Assembly (NCBI GenBank): GCA_037903355.1
Contig: JBAJFE010000026.1
Coordinates: 4,154,001 to 4,218,000 of the forward strand
Source of the DNA: Trichuris trichiura
Taxonomy: Eukaryota > Nematoda > Enoplea > Trichinellida > Trichuridae
Reading direction: 5' to 3'
Length of the DNA: 64,000 nt
The first letter of the stretch is position 1. Every line of letters starts with the position of its first letter. The notes under the pieces are model-generated. The model was not told the origin of the DNA, searched no databases, and was given only the letters and a program-made list of their open reading frames with translations. Positions 24,865-53,050 of the stretch are shown in pieces. Position numbers and translations under genes: made by a program.

Positions 24865-25299
24865 CGCACACTGAAAACGACTTCTTAACGGAAACAGAAT
24901 GACCAACAGCTGTTCACGTGTTACAATTCGTTACTGCAGGATTGTCGACCATTCAGAACTAATCCTAGTTCAGCATTATGCAGCGAAATAAACTCTCCAA
25001 GTACTCGTGTAACAGAGAATTCATAACGAATATTGTTCTGGCTTCTATTTTTTAGAAACAGTCGAAAATGTTAATGGTAGCACGATCAGTCCTGTTAACA
25101 ATTGCATCAAAGCCTGTAAAGCTTTAAGAAAACAACTCTTTATTAAGCAAACGTTAATGAAAGCTGTTTATTAGCAAGAGTAGACTAAGAGATGAAACCT
25201 CTGGGCCTAGCCCGATCTCGTCATCAGCAGAACTTGTTAGAGTGTAGGAGGAAGAGTAAGGTAAGATTATGTGATTACAGTATCGCTGGAATATAAATA

Positions 25300-25532
25300 C
25301 AGTTGAACGTCCGTAAGTTGTCCACCCAACAAACCGGTCAACTTACAGAGAGCAAACTAGCATTGGCTCGATATACCACGTCACGGCTAAAGCGGTCAAC
25401 TTCCCACTTACGGAGGTCGACGTATGGAAGTTGTCCCTGCGCTTATTAACGTGCGGACCAACCAACTGGTCAAAATTCGGACAACTTAAGATGGTCGACG
25501 TATAGAGGTGGTCAACTTTGGAGGTTCCACTG
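25300..25532. mobile_element. Pogo-derived MITE (233 bp)
   Basis: Left end CAGTTGAACGTCCGTAAG and right end GGAGGTTCCACTG resemble the pogo ends of 45810-48157, flanked by TA. Non-coding interior with repeated GGTCAAC motifs. More diverged than the 5207 copy. Confidence 0.82.
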
Positions 25533-25540
25533 TATAATAA

Positions 25541-25690
25541 AACTTCCAAAGCTGACCACCTCCCTATGTTGGCCACCATTACCAGCTCACCGAATTTTCG
25601 CATGTTAACTGGCGCCGCGTATCCAAATGAAAGGATGACCTCTATCTGTTGGCCAGCTGTGTAAGTCGCATGTTAACTTGACCAATTACA
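25541..25690. repeat. Partial pogo end sequence next to a MITE
   Basis: Begins CTGACCACCTCCCTATGTTG, close to the subterminal sequence of the full pogo element, then further GTTGGCCA/GTTAACTTGACC motifs. No second terminus recognised; a truncated or nested copy abutting the 25300-25532 MITE. Confidence 0.5.
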
Positions 25691-25775
25691 CTCGCTCCGC
25701 ACCGTGGGATTGAAGATATATGCTTTGATCCGTAGATGCATTAATCTTTTTTACTATACAAGATATATACGAGAT

Positions 25776-27018
25776 ATGTTCGGAAAGTTCCTGGAAAAAC
25801 AGTGCAGTGTCTCACGCCAACGGGTTGACCAAATTTGTAAGGAGAGGTAGCCTCACCCGACGCTGCGTCAGTGCGGTACAAGCTGCTCCTAAAGTAACCC
25901 TTTTTTTCGTGACATGAAAAATCTTCGTTTTTAAGTCAGAGCTAACATTAAATTTTTATCCAAGTTTGGTTCGCAGCCGAAGAGGATTCAATCTTTGCAG
26001 CAGGTTTACTGAAGTAGTGCACCATCTAAATCGGTTGCCTATGAGTGGCTAAGGAGGGCAGAGAGGCCATCGGAGACGACCGGAGAGCAGGAAGACCAGC
26101 AGCCGCAACGAGCGAAGGAACCGTAGCCATCGTCCGGGATCCTAGAATAAGGAGACCACAGATTTACCACCAGGAGGATTGCTAGAATGGCTGGCATCTC
26201 CCTCCGTTCAGAATTTAAAGTACTGCATGAAACCCTTCGTCCGAGAAAGCTCTCAGCTCGGTGAATCTTGAAACTGTTGCGCGAAGAACAGCTGGTTCGA
26301 TGCGTCAACCTTTCTCGGGAGCTTTTAAGGAAGATTGAAGCAAACGAGACTGGATTTTTTGACCTTATCGTCACAGGAAATGAAACATGGATCTACCAAT
26401 ATGACCCTGAAAGTAAGATCCAATCCAACCACTGGTTACCGAGGGTGTCAATAGGTCCAGTCAAGTTCAAAGCCGAGTGGTCGGCTAGAACGGTTACGGC
26501 GACCATATTCTGGGACTCGGACAGAGTAATTCTAACTAACTTTCTCAAAGAAGAACAGTCACGGTAGGTTATTTCAAAGCAGTATTGCTGAAATTAAAGA
26601 CCGCGCTGGCAAGAAAACGGCGCGGCAAGTTGCACTTCGGTGTCCCTTTCCATCACGATACTGCGCCGGCTCATTCGTCAAGGACCGTGAGCACTGTTCT
26701 TCGTGGGTTTCGGTCGGAATTCATTCCACAGCCGCCCTACAGTCCAGATGTTGCCCCGTCGGACTTGTTCCTGATCCAAAGTTAAAAGGACATTTAAAGG
26801 GCGTACTGTTCGAGTCAACGGATAACGTGAAACGCGCCGTCTCGATTTGGTGCAATACACAGCCGCCAGGATTCTACAAGGAAGGTCTGCAGAGGTGGAG
26901 ACCGTCTGCAAGAGTGCCTAGAGATTGATGGAAGGTAGGTTGAGAAATAAGTTTGATATCATTGCAAATAAAATTTTTATTTAATTTTTCCGGGGACTTT
27001 CCGAACGACCTTCGTGCA
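25776..27018 (+). mobile_element. Mariner element, inactive copy 2
   Basis: Left end ATGTTCGGAAAGTTCC and right end GGGGACTTTCCGAACGACC are inverted repeats. The transposase relic reads in pieces: 26268-26567 (LLREEQLVRCVNLSREL to [12 protein letters not shown]) and 26585-26785 (KRRGKLHFGVPFHHD to YSPDVAPSDLFLIQ). The motif normally reading GDETW is GNETW, so the first catalytic Asp is lost; the second (HHDTAPAHS) and third (YSPDVAPSD) are kept. The element abuts the Ginger-like transposon that starts at 27019. Confidence 0.9.
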
Positions 27019-30000
27019 TGTCACAGTCAATGTATGAATCTCGGCATTCTATAGACTGTCTAGCCAACCTACACAAAATACGTGGCGTTTTTAGGCAAAC
27101 TGAAATGTCTGTGGTATTCTGATATTCTGTATACTTTGCCTAGGCATTGTTTAGAATGCGTAGACATTGTATAGAATGACAAATAATAATTCGGCAAAGT
27201 GTTAAATGAGTGTCATAAATAGCCTTTATTGAAGACAAGAATATGAAAGTGGAGAAGCGATACAAAATGATGTCCACGACTTCCTTAATGAAAGACGAGA
27301 GGGTAGGACCAGTACTGATCTACTCGTTGAAACAAAGAATGCTATAATGGCATTTTTAATTGCACCTAATTTTTCCTTGACACAAGAGCACCTCTATTTT
27401 GGCAGTTGTTCTTGCACGTACACCTAATCGAATTCTGGCCAATTTTTGTAGACTGAACGATAGCAACTGATCGAAAAGGTATTCTTTGATCAGGAACACC
27501 CTCAATTCGGATTAAGTTTTTGCGACAAGGAGTGAATTCTGACTCGGCATATAGTTGGCTCAAAACTCCTTGAGCAGTTCCAAGTCGGTAAACACCGTTT
27601 CTTGTCACCATTATAACAACTGCCAACAGATTGCGCGCGTAGTCCCTTCCTCTGCTGACGTCAAGAGCGGGAACTCGCACAGTGGCTCCCAAACGGGCAA
27701 GGTCCGCTCCATTTTTTTCACCTGTAGTTCTAAATTTAATTTAGTTTAATTTAGTTTTAACTTTAGATTTGCCAAAACTATCAATACTGAAGCAAAGATT
27801 GCACGAAATATTGGCCTCATAACCTTCCATTTTTCATCCCTATCGCCTTTGATGGTATGCCTACAGATGGCATGAACGTTTCTGTCAGTTTCTGCATGTA
27901 TAAGCATCACTGGTTGCCTTTAAACATGTACAGCATATAAGAGAAATGAAAGCCTCTTCAGTAAGCATCTCCTCACGATGGCTTTAGTTTCTTCCAACGT
28001 GAACAACTATCTCATTCGTCTTTTCTCGTGGAATAGCACCTTTTCCTTGCACAGGGCTACCTGTTTCTTCCTGTGGTATTGCTTGAACGCGCCCTATCAC
28101 TTCTTTGAGTTGTTCCTCCAAACATCTTGGGATAAAGCAGACGTTGTGAGACGCACTTCAGCTTTGCAGCCAAAGAGAGCTCTGTGTGGCGTTCTCTCGG
28201 CCCCGGAATGAAAGGAGCTGTTTTTCATAAACTGTATGAAACGTAGTCCATCGCTCTACCGGTCAGTTCCTTTTGTTTTGCATCCAAGTACAGAGCATAT
28301 TTTCGACGTCCTGGTTAGCTTCTGCCAAACCACCCTGACTTTGTGAATGCTGAGGCTTGCCATGGACGGTCTTCAAAGTTGGTCACCGGTACCTTAAGCT
28401 ATTCACCACTTTGTTCGCAAATTCTCTGCCGTTATCGAATTTCTCAATCGACGGTGCTCCAAGTAACGTAAATATGTCACCGAGATCGTGGGGTACTTCT
28501 TCCGTTGTCTTTGATTTCAGAGCCTTGAGAACCACAAATCTAGTTAAATAATCCTGGTATGCCGTTATGAGATTGTATTCCAGTTACGATGAGATTGGAA
28601 ATCAAAGATATCTATCTGCCTGACAACGTGAATTAAAATCGGAGAAAACCGTAAGCAGACCAAAACGTCATTCGTGGCGCCTTTTTTGTTTTTTCTGGCA
28701 GGGCTCACAAATTTGAAGGTACAGTTGAACATCACAACGAGTAATGTTCTTGTATTTGGGTAAAAGTTCCTTCAACATTCTGTCGCATCTTCCGTGGCCA
28801 ACTGCCAAATGAGCCTCACGAAGTACGTAAAACAACCCTGAGTCCGTGATGTAAAACTGGATAGCATCGCCTTTAGGCAGGATAAATTAGCTTACTTTTG
28901 TTTCCTGTCACCACATCGTAATGATTCAGCAACTAATAGTCCCGTGGTTGCTTCATAGCAATCCTCTTAGCTTTCTCCACATCGCTCAGTAACTTTCGGT
29001 AAGTGGTTTCACTTAGAAAAACACTGCTTTTAGCAGCAATGGTTCCCGTGTTAGACAGTTCTTCGTAGAATCGTCGCTGCGTATCAACAAACCGTAATTC
29101 TTGCTTAGCCAACGCACCTTGCTTCGCCATTCCTATACAGCGCAATATGAACTAGTTTCAGCCGCTCAAGTTGAAAGCCGCGTACTTCATTGTTGGCCAA
29201 CAGAAACTGAAGTGAAAATGGCGAAAGTGCTCGGTTCCATCTGGTTGGGGCGATCGCCGACAGATACTTATCTGGTCGTGTGGCAGTGTAAAAACTTCAG
29301 TAGTGGTCGCATTGAATCCTAAGACTGTCGTTACTGAAGGCGACGTAAGCACAAAGTGCAGCAACAATACTGTGTACAAGAAGGATCGAAAAACCAGAAG
29401 AACTGCGCGCTAATTCACGATCTGCAGCTGTCGCTTCCTTCGCGAACTATTGTCGCTCAGATGAACATCTACTTCAAGTCCACAAGAAATTTTTCTCGGC
29501 CAAATTCTTCCAGCCTTTCTTTTGATATCGTCTTGTCACGCAGTCGGAAAAGCTTCATCAACGCCTCTATATTCAGTGCTTTTTAATAAAGGAAACGTGC
29601 TAACTAAAACCAGTAGAACGTTGTTGGAAATCTTTGGTAAGCTATGTCAGTAGTCATTTGTAAGAACTGCCACCGGTACTTTGCATAGGAAATTCTTAAG
29701 GCTTTGTCATTTGTTCACCCTCAAACTTCAGTGGGGATACCTACGTAGCAAAGTGTGCTCCCATGTAAGTGAGGATAGAGAACGTCAAGTTTTGCTTGAA
29801 AAAAGCTCTTTCATGACTTCAAAACTTAGAGATGCTCTTGGTATGGATCGGTGGGCAATAAACTGACGCTTCATATTAGCGGGTAAGATTCAAAAAGGCG
29901 AAAAATGGGTTTCAGAGCGATTGTTGAAGTCTGCCATGACGAAGCGCGCCAACATTCGTTCCTTCTGTGTGGCTGACACAAGAATAAAATGTTTTATTTG

Positions 30001-30286
30001 CCGGCATTTAACCCGAACGTTGGCAGAGATTTGCAGAAAACACTCAGAATTATTTTGAGTGGATAATTTTCCTATGACTTTTTTTGAGTCATTAGTTCCG
30101 TTAACAAAGCAGCTCACGCACAAACCTAATATTAACACTTTGCCGGTTCGTCATTTGGCATTCTATAGAATGCCTAGGAAACGTGTAAAATATAAAATGT
30201 CTCATACATCACCTTAAGGTTTTGGGCATTCCGTAAATTGCCTAGGCATTCTATAGAACGCTTGATTTCATACATTGCCTGTAACA
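27019..30286 (-). mobile_element. Ginger-like (KRBA2-type integrase) DNA transposon, inactive
   Basis: A 3.27-kb element whose ends are TGTCACAG at 27019 and CTGTAACA at 30279-30286, i.e. inverted TGT..ACA termini as in Ginger elements. Long complex terminal regions (about 27019-27205 and 30128-30286) share GGCAAAGTGTTAA and palindromic units of the type GGCATTCTATAGAATGCC. The interior codes on the minus strand for a retroviral-type integrase (see 27366-29145). No clean target-site duplication was found. A truncated second copy lies at 61275-62642. Confidence 0.8.
27366..29145 (-). pseudogene. Integrase-type transposase (KRBA2/Ginger family), frameshifted
   Basis: Minus-strand blocks in order: N-terminal LRFVDTQRRFYEELSNTG (29145-28933); frameshift; an HH-CC zinc domain with HLAVGHGRCDRM and ICEPCQKK (about 28860-28690); integrase core with QIDIFDFQS (first Asp) and, after a frameshift, YLTRFVVLKALKSKTTEEV, IFTLLGAPSI and FDNGREFANKV (second Asp) at about 28560-28400; a decayed region (28350-27960); then a C-terminal domain 27692-27366 with VRVPALDVSRGRDYARN and a small CxCxxxC tail (RCTCKNNC). 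The order and the C-terminal cysteine tail match KRAB-A-domain-containing-2-like integrases that are Ginger-derived. Several frameshifts and stops: not functional. Confidence 0.82.
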
Positions 30287-30289
30287 CGT

Positions 30290-33200
30290 ACTCTGAAAGA
30301 AGAGGATTTCTGGCATCTGACTACATAGTTAAAGACGTTCGTTGCCGAAAAATGTTCAGATATATTCACTAGTGCAGCCAGTGCTTCTAGCCCTAACGTT
30401 TATACTAAGAATAATAAGCAGACCAAAATTGACTTTTTTTACAGAAAGAAAAATTAAACCATGAGAAACGAATATTAAATGCGCTGACTTCGTATGATGC
30501 TGTATGAATGACTGCAATGTGTTTTAATTACGCATAAAGTTCTCCAGAAAGACCTCTAAAAGGAAGTTCGTGTGCGTATTGCTACAGTAAGCCTAGCCTT
30601 ATACGTTCACTACCTTCCTACTTTGACCTGCTCTTTAGGTTGACCAGCTCGTCAGGGTCCTTTGCATGCTCAAATCAAACATGTTCTACTGTAGAGAAAT
30701 TCAGAGTTTAAACAATGGCATACTTAGCTGCTTGTATTGGCTTTCCGAAAAATCTTGTGACGTAAGAACCTGAACGTTGTAACATAACTATACCTTCATT
30801 TAGGAAAATCAATGCAAGAAATTAATTGGAATCTCGTCGTTTAAACCCCGAACTTCTCTATTTCTCCACCGATACTGCGATCATACCAATTGACTTCACT
30901 CTTCGCTCGACATTCCGGCAACTTCTGCTGATAAGGGAACGAAATCAATAAAACGATTTCACTGGCTGAACATTCCGTACTTAAACTATGCATTTGCACA
31001 CGCCCGATGGAAAGTTTCGTTTTTAACGAGGTCAGTAGAAAAATTGAGTCCCTCTGCACACCCTTGTCAATAATTAGCCTTTTTTACAATTTCTTAGTAG
31101 ATAGCTGTTTTAAGCCTTTACCAGCACTGGTACAAATATGAGCACGGTTAACTATGCTACGATGAATAACAAGAACATCCCTGTTGCTAACCCTATTTTC
31201 GGTGAAGAGTTGATAATTTAATATACCATACCTTTTTAACTGTGATACTTCGTAACGATCAGTACATTTATTTTGAAGAACTGTAACGACTATAACCGTT
31301 GTGGATTTCACTTTTTGACAGACGTATTAAGGCTATTTTGGTGGAGCTGTCTGAACTTCACTCTCCTCTTCCGCATGCATCAATTATTAATTTACACTCG
31401 TGCCATTTAGCAGTTACTTTCGCCATAAAACTTTTCAATGAAAACCTTGCCCACGTCATAAGCAATCCACATAAAATTAGTGAGGGAGAGAGCGGCCTGG
31501 AGAGCGCTAGTACGCCTGTCAAAAAATGCCGTGCGCGAAGGTGGTGACTTGCATATTTATTCACAACAAGTTCCATACTTTTCTATTATTAGTGCAACGA
31601 TCAAAGAAAACGTGGCCAACGTTCGAAATCCAAAGTACATTAAATAACTTCGGTAACAACCGTACATCTTCAACTGAATGTTTAATGGGAAATTTACAGC
31701 GGTTTAAATACACTATGTTAAACTTTAACCTGCGGAATAAAGTGGATGAATGCAATAACTGCACGACTTACTTCCCCAAAAATATCTGTTTAAAAGATAT
31801 GCTAAACTGAAAAATTTAGACACATGAAAAAGAGAATGCCAGTTGCAGGACTGAATGATCTTCGAATATTTACAGCCGTTTAGGAGCACGTGGGATCTGA
31901 CCTGCTTGAACTTGGGTTTATAAACATATTTATCATACACACAGTCGGCTGACAGACAGAGGAAACTCCAAGAAAAACTTCAAAGCGCTGTTTTCAATTG
32001 CTAAAACCGATTGAATGACGATTTCGCTTCCTTCTAATTACATTAATTTTAATACTGCTGAGGACGGGTCATGCGCCGCCCGAAAGCCACGGAATCTTAT
32101 TAAAGTTTTTGTATTCTAACGGAACAAATTCCGTAAGAAACAATCGAAACATGAAAACATACGTATTATTTCTTAATTAAAAAAGAAAGGGAAGGTGTAT
32201 AGGCAGACGTAAACGCAAAGCCAAACAACGTTCAGCACGGCTGACAGCGCTCATAACTGTACCAATGCCAGTCACACTTTAAGGAAAAGCTGTTGACAAG
32301 TATGAGTAGAAAGATGGAGTTTTTGGGACCGCAGCGGTCCCATCGTTTGCAAAAGTTGTCAGCGTTTTAGAAGAATAAGGGTTATCTTCCCTACATTGCG
32401 ACAACTATATCTGCTTACGGCAGTAGTCGAATCCCGAAAGCATTGTCTCTACATCTATCTATGCCAATAAACAGCTTCCGCTAAAGTTTTACTGACACTG
32501 CTACAATTACGAACACGGTCAAGCGAGCTACCATGAACATCAATAACATCCTTCCCTGTTAGCAACCTTATTTTTCGTGAAAGAATCATATTGGACTAAT
32601 TCTTTTCTAAATGTACGGAAAGCGAAAAGGAAAATGTCACTCAAACTCGACTGTTGTAGTGCCATTCCGTCGGTATTTAAAGGCGAAATGCAAATAGTGG
32701 AACCTCTGGATAATCCACTAAGGAATCATAGCGAAGTAATCGACTCGCAAACTGTTTGATTTACTTGTTAAATCCTAAACATTACATGTCGTTTAACGGA
32801 GATGGGTACCCTCACGATGTTCTTTAGTCAATGTGCTTTTCCCGTTGGCATTGATGTTTGCAATAAAACTTAAAGCTTATATTATTCCCTCATATCGCTG
32901 ACGAAGGAATAAAATTAGTTCCGAAAAGTACGAAACATTTGTCTTGTACTCTAACAGTTTGATTATCCACTGGCTCGTAGAGCACCTCAGTAGTTTAATC
33001 ACAGACATCAGCGACAACGTGAAAAAGAGATCATTGAAGATGATCATGAGAACACTTTTCAAATATTGCTTATACTCGCTAGGCATAACTATGAGTCTCG
33101 TGCGTCACTCCATGAAACAAATATACGAGTTGGACTAATTAAAAATGCACCTTACCCTAGCTGGAAAATTGTCTGACAATGAAATCGTCAGATCACAAAA

Positions 33201-33400
33201 ATTTCGTCACTTACAGTCGTTTAAAGGGAAAGCAAGTGTTAACGTGATACCTAAGTCGTCTGCACCTTGAACAATGTGGGCTAATTATATGAGCTTAAAA
33301 AGTGAAAAATTCGTCATGCTTACACAAATTTATGTGCGCTGAAGCCTTCACTTAATTTGTTTTATACCGAAAAAGTCCTGGGTGTCGTGTATCTCTTAAA
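30290..33400. other. Intergenic, no gene identified
   Basis: Between the Ginger-like element and the tandem repeat I see only short frames and one decayed hammerhead-like core (32058). Confidence 0.4.
32058..32089 (+). ncRNA. Hammerhead-like core, decayed
   Basis: CTGAGGA-C-GGG with a CCC partner, then GAAAGCCA: the T needed to close stem III is C, so probably inactive. Confidence 0.3.
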
Positions 33401-33411
33401 ATAATTGGGTG

Positions 33412-33507
33412 TTTTCATACTGATGGTCACCCTTACGTCTCCGCCTCCGCCCTCGTTTTCATACTGATGGTCACCCTTACGTCTCATACTGATGGTCACC
33501 CTTACGG
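33412..33507 (+). repeat. Tandem repeat, about 23-45 bp unit, three copies
   Basis: CATACTGATGGTCACCCTTA occurs three times (33417, 33470, 33485 approximately); the first two are separated by a pyrimidine spacer. Confidence 0.9.
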
Positions 33508-34517
33508 TAAAATAGCTCTAGACAAAAGCTACGTCTGAAGCAGAACTCCTATGTGTTTCCTTGCCAACGCGATGCGTCTTCCGCTTCTTCGTTTTCGGTT
33601 GCAGCCGCTCACTGCGTTTGCTATCTTAGAGTAACCGCTGCTGATAGTTCTTCGGGTGGCCTATCACTCTTAGCCAACCATCCCCGTGCTATTCCCTGGG
33701 AACATGAGTTCTACATAAAGGTCACTCAGGGATTTTCCTGTTTTCGAAGAAGTTTGCAGTTAAAATGCAAAATGCCCTACCAGCGAATGTTGGAGAAACT
33801 GTTAAGGAGAGTACAAGAGTAAACTTAGCAAACTGCTAGAATAGAAACAAAGCTGTTTATGGTACCCATCATCATTTGCTTTAGTTCTCGCTGCGGAGTC
33901 AGGGCGAAGCTAATGGAGAGCCTGCTTGGGATTATCACAGGAAACTATGATTCGTGTCCAGAGATTGGACAGTCCAACTATGCAATTTACCGTGAAGAGT
34001 TCTGTAGCGCATTCAACTTTTTTATCCTTGTTCTCTCGCAACAAATCGTGCGAAGCACCTTTCGGTCCCACATTAACGCAACGAAGCTTTCTTAATGGAG
34101 CTTACAGTAATATGGAAACCGGATGAAGTCATTGATAACTGGCGTGTCGTTTGTTCACTATTCCTCTCTATCCCTGCCGGCAGACGTCTAAGCCAACAAG
34201 TCGTTCGTCCAAGGTGTCAAATTCTTCACCAAGAATTTCGTGAACTATAATTCCACTATGCGCAAACTGAGGAGAACTGAAGTTGCACACGCTCATACGA
34301 AAAGTACGTCCTTACTTCGTCAGAACAAATGAGAGAAATTCCTTCTGAACGCTATTACCCTCAGACTAACAACCCCTGGCTTACGCCGTCGTCTTTACCA
34401 AATCGTTTCACCATGACACACGATTATGCCTCTACCAATCAACGTTCTTCTTTCATGATTATTAGTGGCAGGGTCACATCAAGGTCACTGGTCAAGTGAC
34501 AAATAAGTATCCGTTTG

Positions 34518-34727
34518 CTAAACAGAACCAATATCTAGTGGATTAACATTGTAAAGCAAGAAACCTTGCCACATACGGAGCATATGCGGCAATAGGGTTT
34601 GGTTGGTCCAAAGCCAGGACCAGCACATAACGCAACGTCGCGGGTGACCTCGCTCAGGTGTGAAGTTCTTGCTAGCCATTAAGAAAAGAAGTATAAGCAT
34701 CCACGTAACAACATGTCTTATCTGCAA
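34518..34727 (-). pseudogene. Possible piggyBac-type cysteine-ribbon relic
   Basis: One minus frame reads RGHPRRCVMCWSW; a neighbouring frame reads KPYCRICSVCGKVSCF. Together the spacing of cysteines resembles the C-terminal ribbon of piggyBac transposases. No DDD core or inverted ends found nearby. Speculative. Confidence 0.2.
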
Positions 34728-35264
34728 CTCCGAATTAATAACGAAACCAGATGTGCTGATCTTCCTTAACTTTTCTAAACCAAGTTAAGTCAATACCGCT
34801 AAGACTTGACGTTCCAACCTCGAAAGTCCTCTTTAAGTTTCTGAGTTCCACATTAAAACAGTGAAGAAAATAATTTTTAGAAACTGCGCTATTGCAGTCG
34901 AATGTAGCTCACAGTAAGCGCACAATTGCACTTGATGCATAAAAATAGTTGTTCACCGGGTGATGCACACAGTTATCAGTGAACAAGAGCAAAATGCCTA
35001 CATTAATGCAATATTCAGTACAAGGTCATTTCACAGTGAATTCCAGCGGTATAAAATGTTTTAACCGTGTTGAAGAACCGTATTTTCAAAAAGTATACCC
35101 AAAAAACCAACAATGAAGAAAACGCGGAATAACAAAATAGTATGAAAGGCACTGCTGAAACAAAATCCATTGAAACTAAACAGCATTAGTGTTTGAATGG
35201 CACAAAATTTGAATTTCCGAGACAAAAGATGAAGGTTCACATCTTTCGTATCGACTACTTTGAA

Positions 35265-51004
<15,740 letters not shown>

Positions 51005-51489
51005 ACCTAAAATAACTGATAATTAACATACAGACTCTTAAAGGTCAGATGATACTGCAGTATCTTACATATTCAGACATGAACGGATAACGCAGCTGTC
51101 TCCTGCGTCCCCTGTCAAGTTGACAGGAAAGCAAGAAACCATGCGAAGGAGCAGCTAATAAAGAGCACAGGAACGCTGCTCCCATTTTTTAAAAATTTCG
51201 CTATAGCTCCGCTAGTGCATATACTTTTCAGACATTTCTCAATAATAGCAGAAAGTGATTTCAAGTAGTTCCCGTATAACGCGTTTTTCATTCATACGCA
51301 ATTTTACCGGCTGGAAAGCCTGGGTTCACGGCAAATCTCCCCGTGCTTTTTTTATCCACCGAGAAAAACTACAGGTCGCGCTCCGACTTTATGTGCCCTG
51401 ATCGGTCTCACGCATACGAAGCACCGATTTCACTCGGCCAAAAACTTTTATAATTTATATCAAAAGCTGTAACCTCAGAATACTTATTA

Positions 51490-51960
51490 ACAACATCGTA
51501 GAAACTTGGAATACCCTGTCGAAACAATGCATGCATAGTTTGGCGGAAACTTATCCTAAATCTGATCTGCAATTGTAAACACCGTGCATGACAGCCGAGA
51601 ATTCGACATTCTGAACGCTGCGTTCAGCTGCGCAGGCTATGAAGAAATGGATTATGAGGATGCTAAAGACATTTTGAATTCTCAATACGATGAGCCGATG
51701 AACTGCAAGGGAAGCAGAAAATAGTGAAAACGAGGAAGCATCTCCGCGTTGCCCAACCACTGCTGCGCTATCATGTGCTCTGGAAAATACTGAACAGCGT
51801 TTACAATGGTTCAAAAATAATGAGTGTAATACAGAACGCAGCAGGATAACCACATGAGGTATCCTAGCTACGTTGCAGCCGTATAAGCGAGTGCTGTACG
51901 AAAGAAGAAAATGCTCAAACGGAAGCTCGCATTCTAGTTTACTGCAACGAAGAGACATTA
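51490..51960 (+). pseudogene. Tigger/jerky-type transposase C-terminal relic upstream of GALE
   Basis: Plus-strand pieces: WNTLSKQCMHSLAETYPKSD, then FDILNAAFSCAGYEEMDYED, then CALENTEQRLQWFKNNEC and LQPYKRVLYERRK. Order and pattern match the tail of Tigger/jerky transposases (exit helix, IL-x-A region, LxxALxxLxxF and YKxxYEEKKK). Stops between pieces; no inverted ends recognised. It lies about 0.5 kb 5' of the GALE start codon on the opposite strand. Confidence 0.55.
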
Positions 51961-52574
51961 CAGGGATTTCTAAAATTTGACTTTAGCTCGCCCGTTCTTT
52001 TCTAGGTAAACGGAGGTTATTTATTTTAAAACTGACGACCTCTTTCCGTAAGCTAAAGGCGAAAGCATGCCGTTTTCGAAAGCTACTTTGAACTCTATCC
52101 GCGATTAAAGGTTCAATATGGAAGAAGTTACTCAGTTAGTATGCCACAGCCATAAAAAGAAAGAACATGTCATTCAAATCCTGTGAAAAAGGATTTACAC
52201 CTCCGCGTGCATAGCGTTTGAATAAATAGTTCAAACACAGCTTAATTCAGTGCATTACAAAAACCCAATACAAGAAGGAACGGGAAAAAACCCTTAAAGA
52301 CCTTGTCATAAAACAGCGTTACATTACAAAACATCCATTATTCACGAATGATTTCAGTTAGGCTTATACCGTTGGGTGTACATATTTATTCTACCTTTAT
52401 AGCTGTAAACGCTGGCACGTGTTTAAAGGCCTTATATTGTTGAAGAATACACAACTGGCATTTTCACTCTTAAGGATTGACATTTGTTAATCAGGCATTT
52501 CCACATTAGTTACGGTAACATAGCAAAACGCTTCAGAGAAAGAACTAAACTATAGTCAGTTTCCTACCACCCGC

Positions 52575-53050
52575 TTCGCCGGCCCCTCTTTAGCATCTCG
52601 GAGATCCCCAGTGATTCCTATCCTGATTGGCCAAGTACGAATGAGTTGATTGGTCGAATTTGGCTCCCCTTCGACTAGCCCTATTTGTTCTTTCTGCCCA
52701 GACTCGCAAACGAAACCGACCAATAAGCATTAAAGTTAAACTGCAACGAAGATGCCATCACGAACGATATCTAAACATAGGCAGACGCAGAAGTGCTTTA
52801 TGTTCAAGCAAAGCGTGCTCAGTGCTAAGCTAGAGCAGTATGGCTTATTGCATCGGCTCATCGCTAGAGGCAGCGTTCGTCAGTCAGTGCGGGCGACCAG
52901 TAGAATAAGCAAAAACGGCCGGAGGTGGCATATTTTACTTATAGGAGCCGAACGACCAACTTTTTGGTTCCCGACAACGCGCCTATGCACCCTCATAACT
53001 GCCCCTTGACTCCAGTGACCCACTGAGAACTTCCAGCAGCCCCTTGAAAG
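52575..53050 (+). repeat. Dispersed repeat pair, copy B
   Basis: Second copy of the 49420-49880 repeat in the same orientation, about 3.1 kb away, with GALE exon 1 between the two. The spacing raises an old tandem duplication or two insertions of one family. Confidence 0.7.

Noticed and set aside
25195..25236. CTGATGACGAG..GGGCTAGGCCC on the minus strand
   Set aside because: Good hairpin after CTGATGA but no GAAA follows the stem, so not counted as a ribozyme-like core.
29101..29586. Two plus-strand frames repeated at 61479-61973 with nearly the same protein
   Set aside because: Their conservation is explained by the two copies of the Ginger-like element; both copies are short, without a start context or domain.
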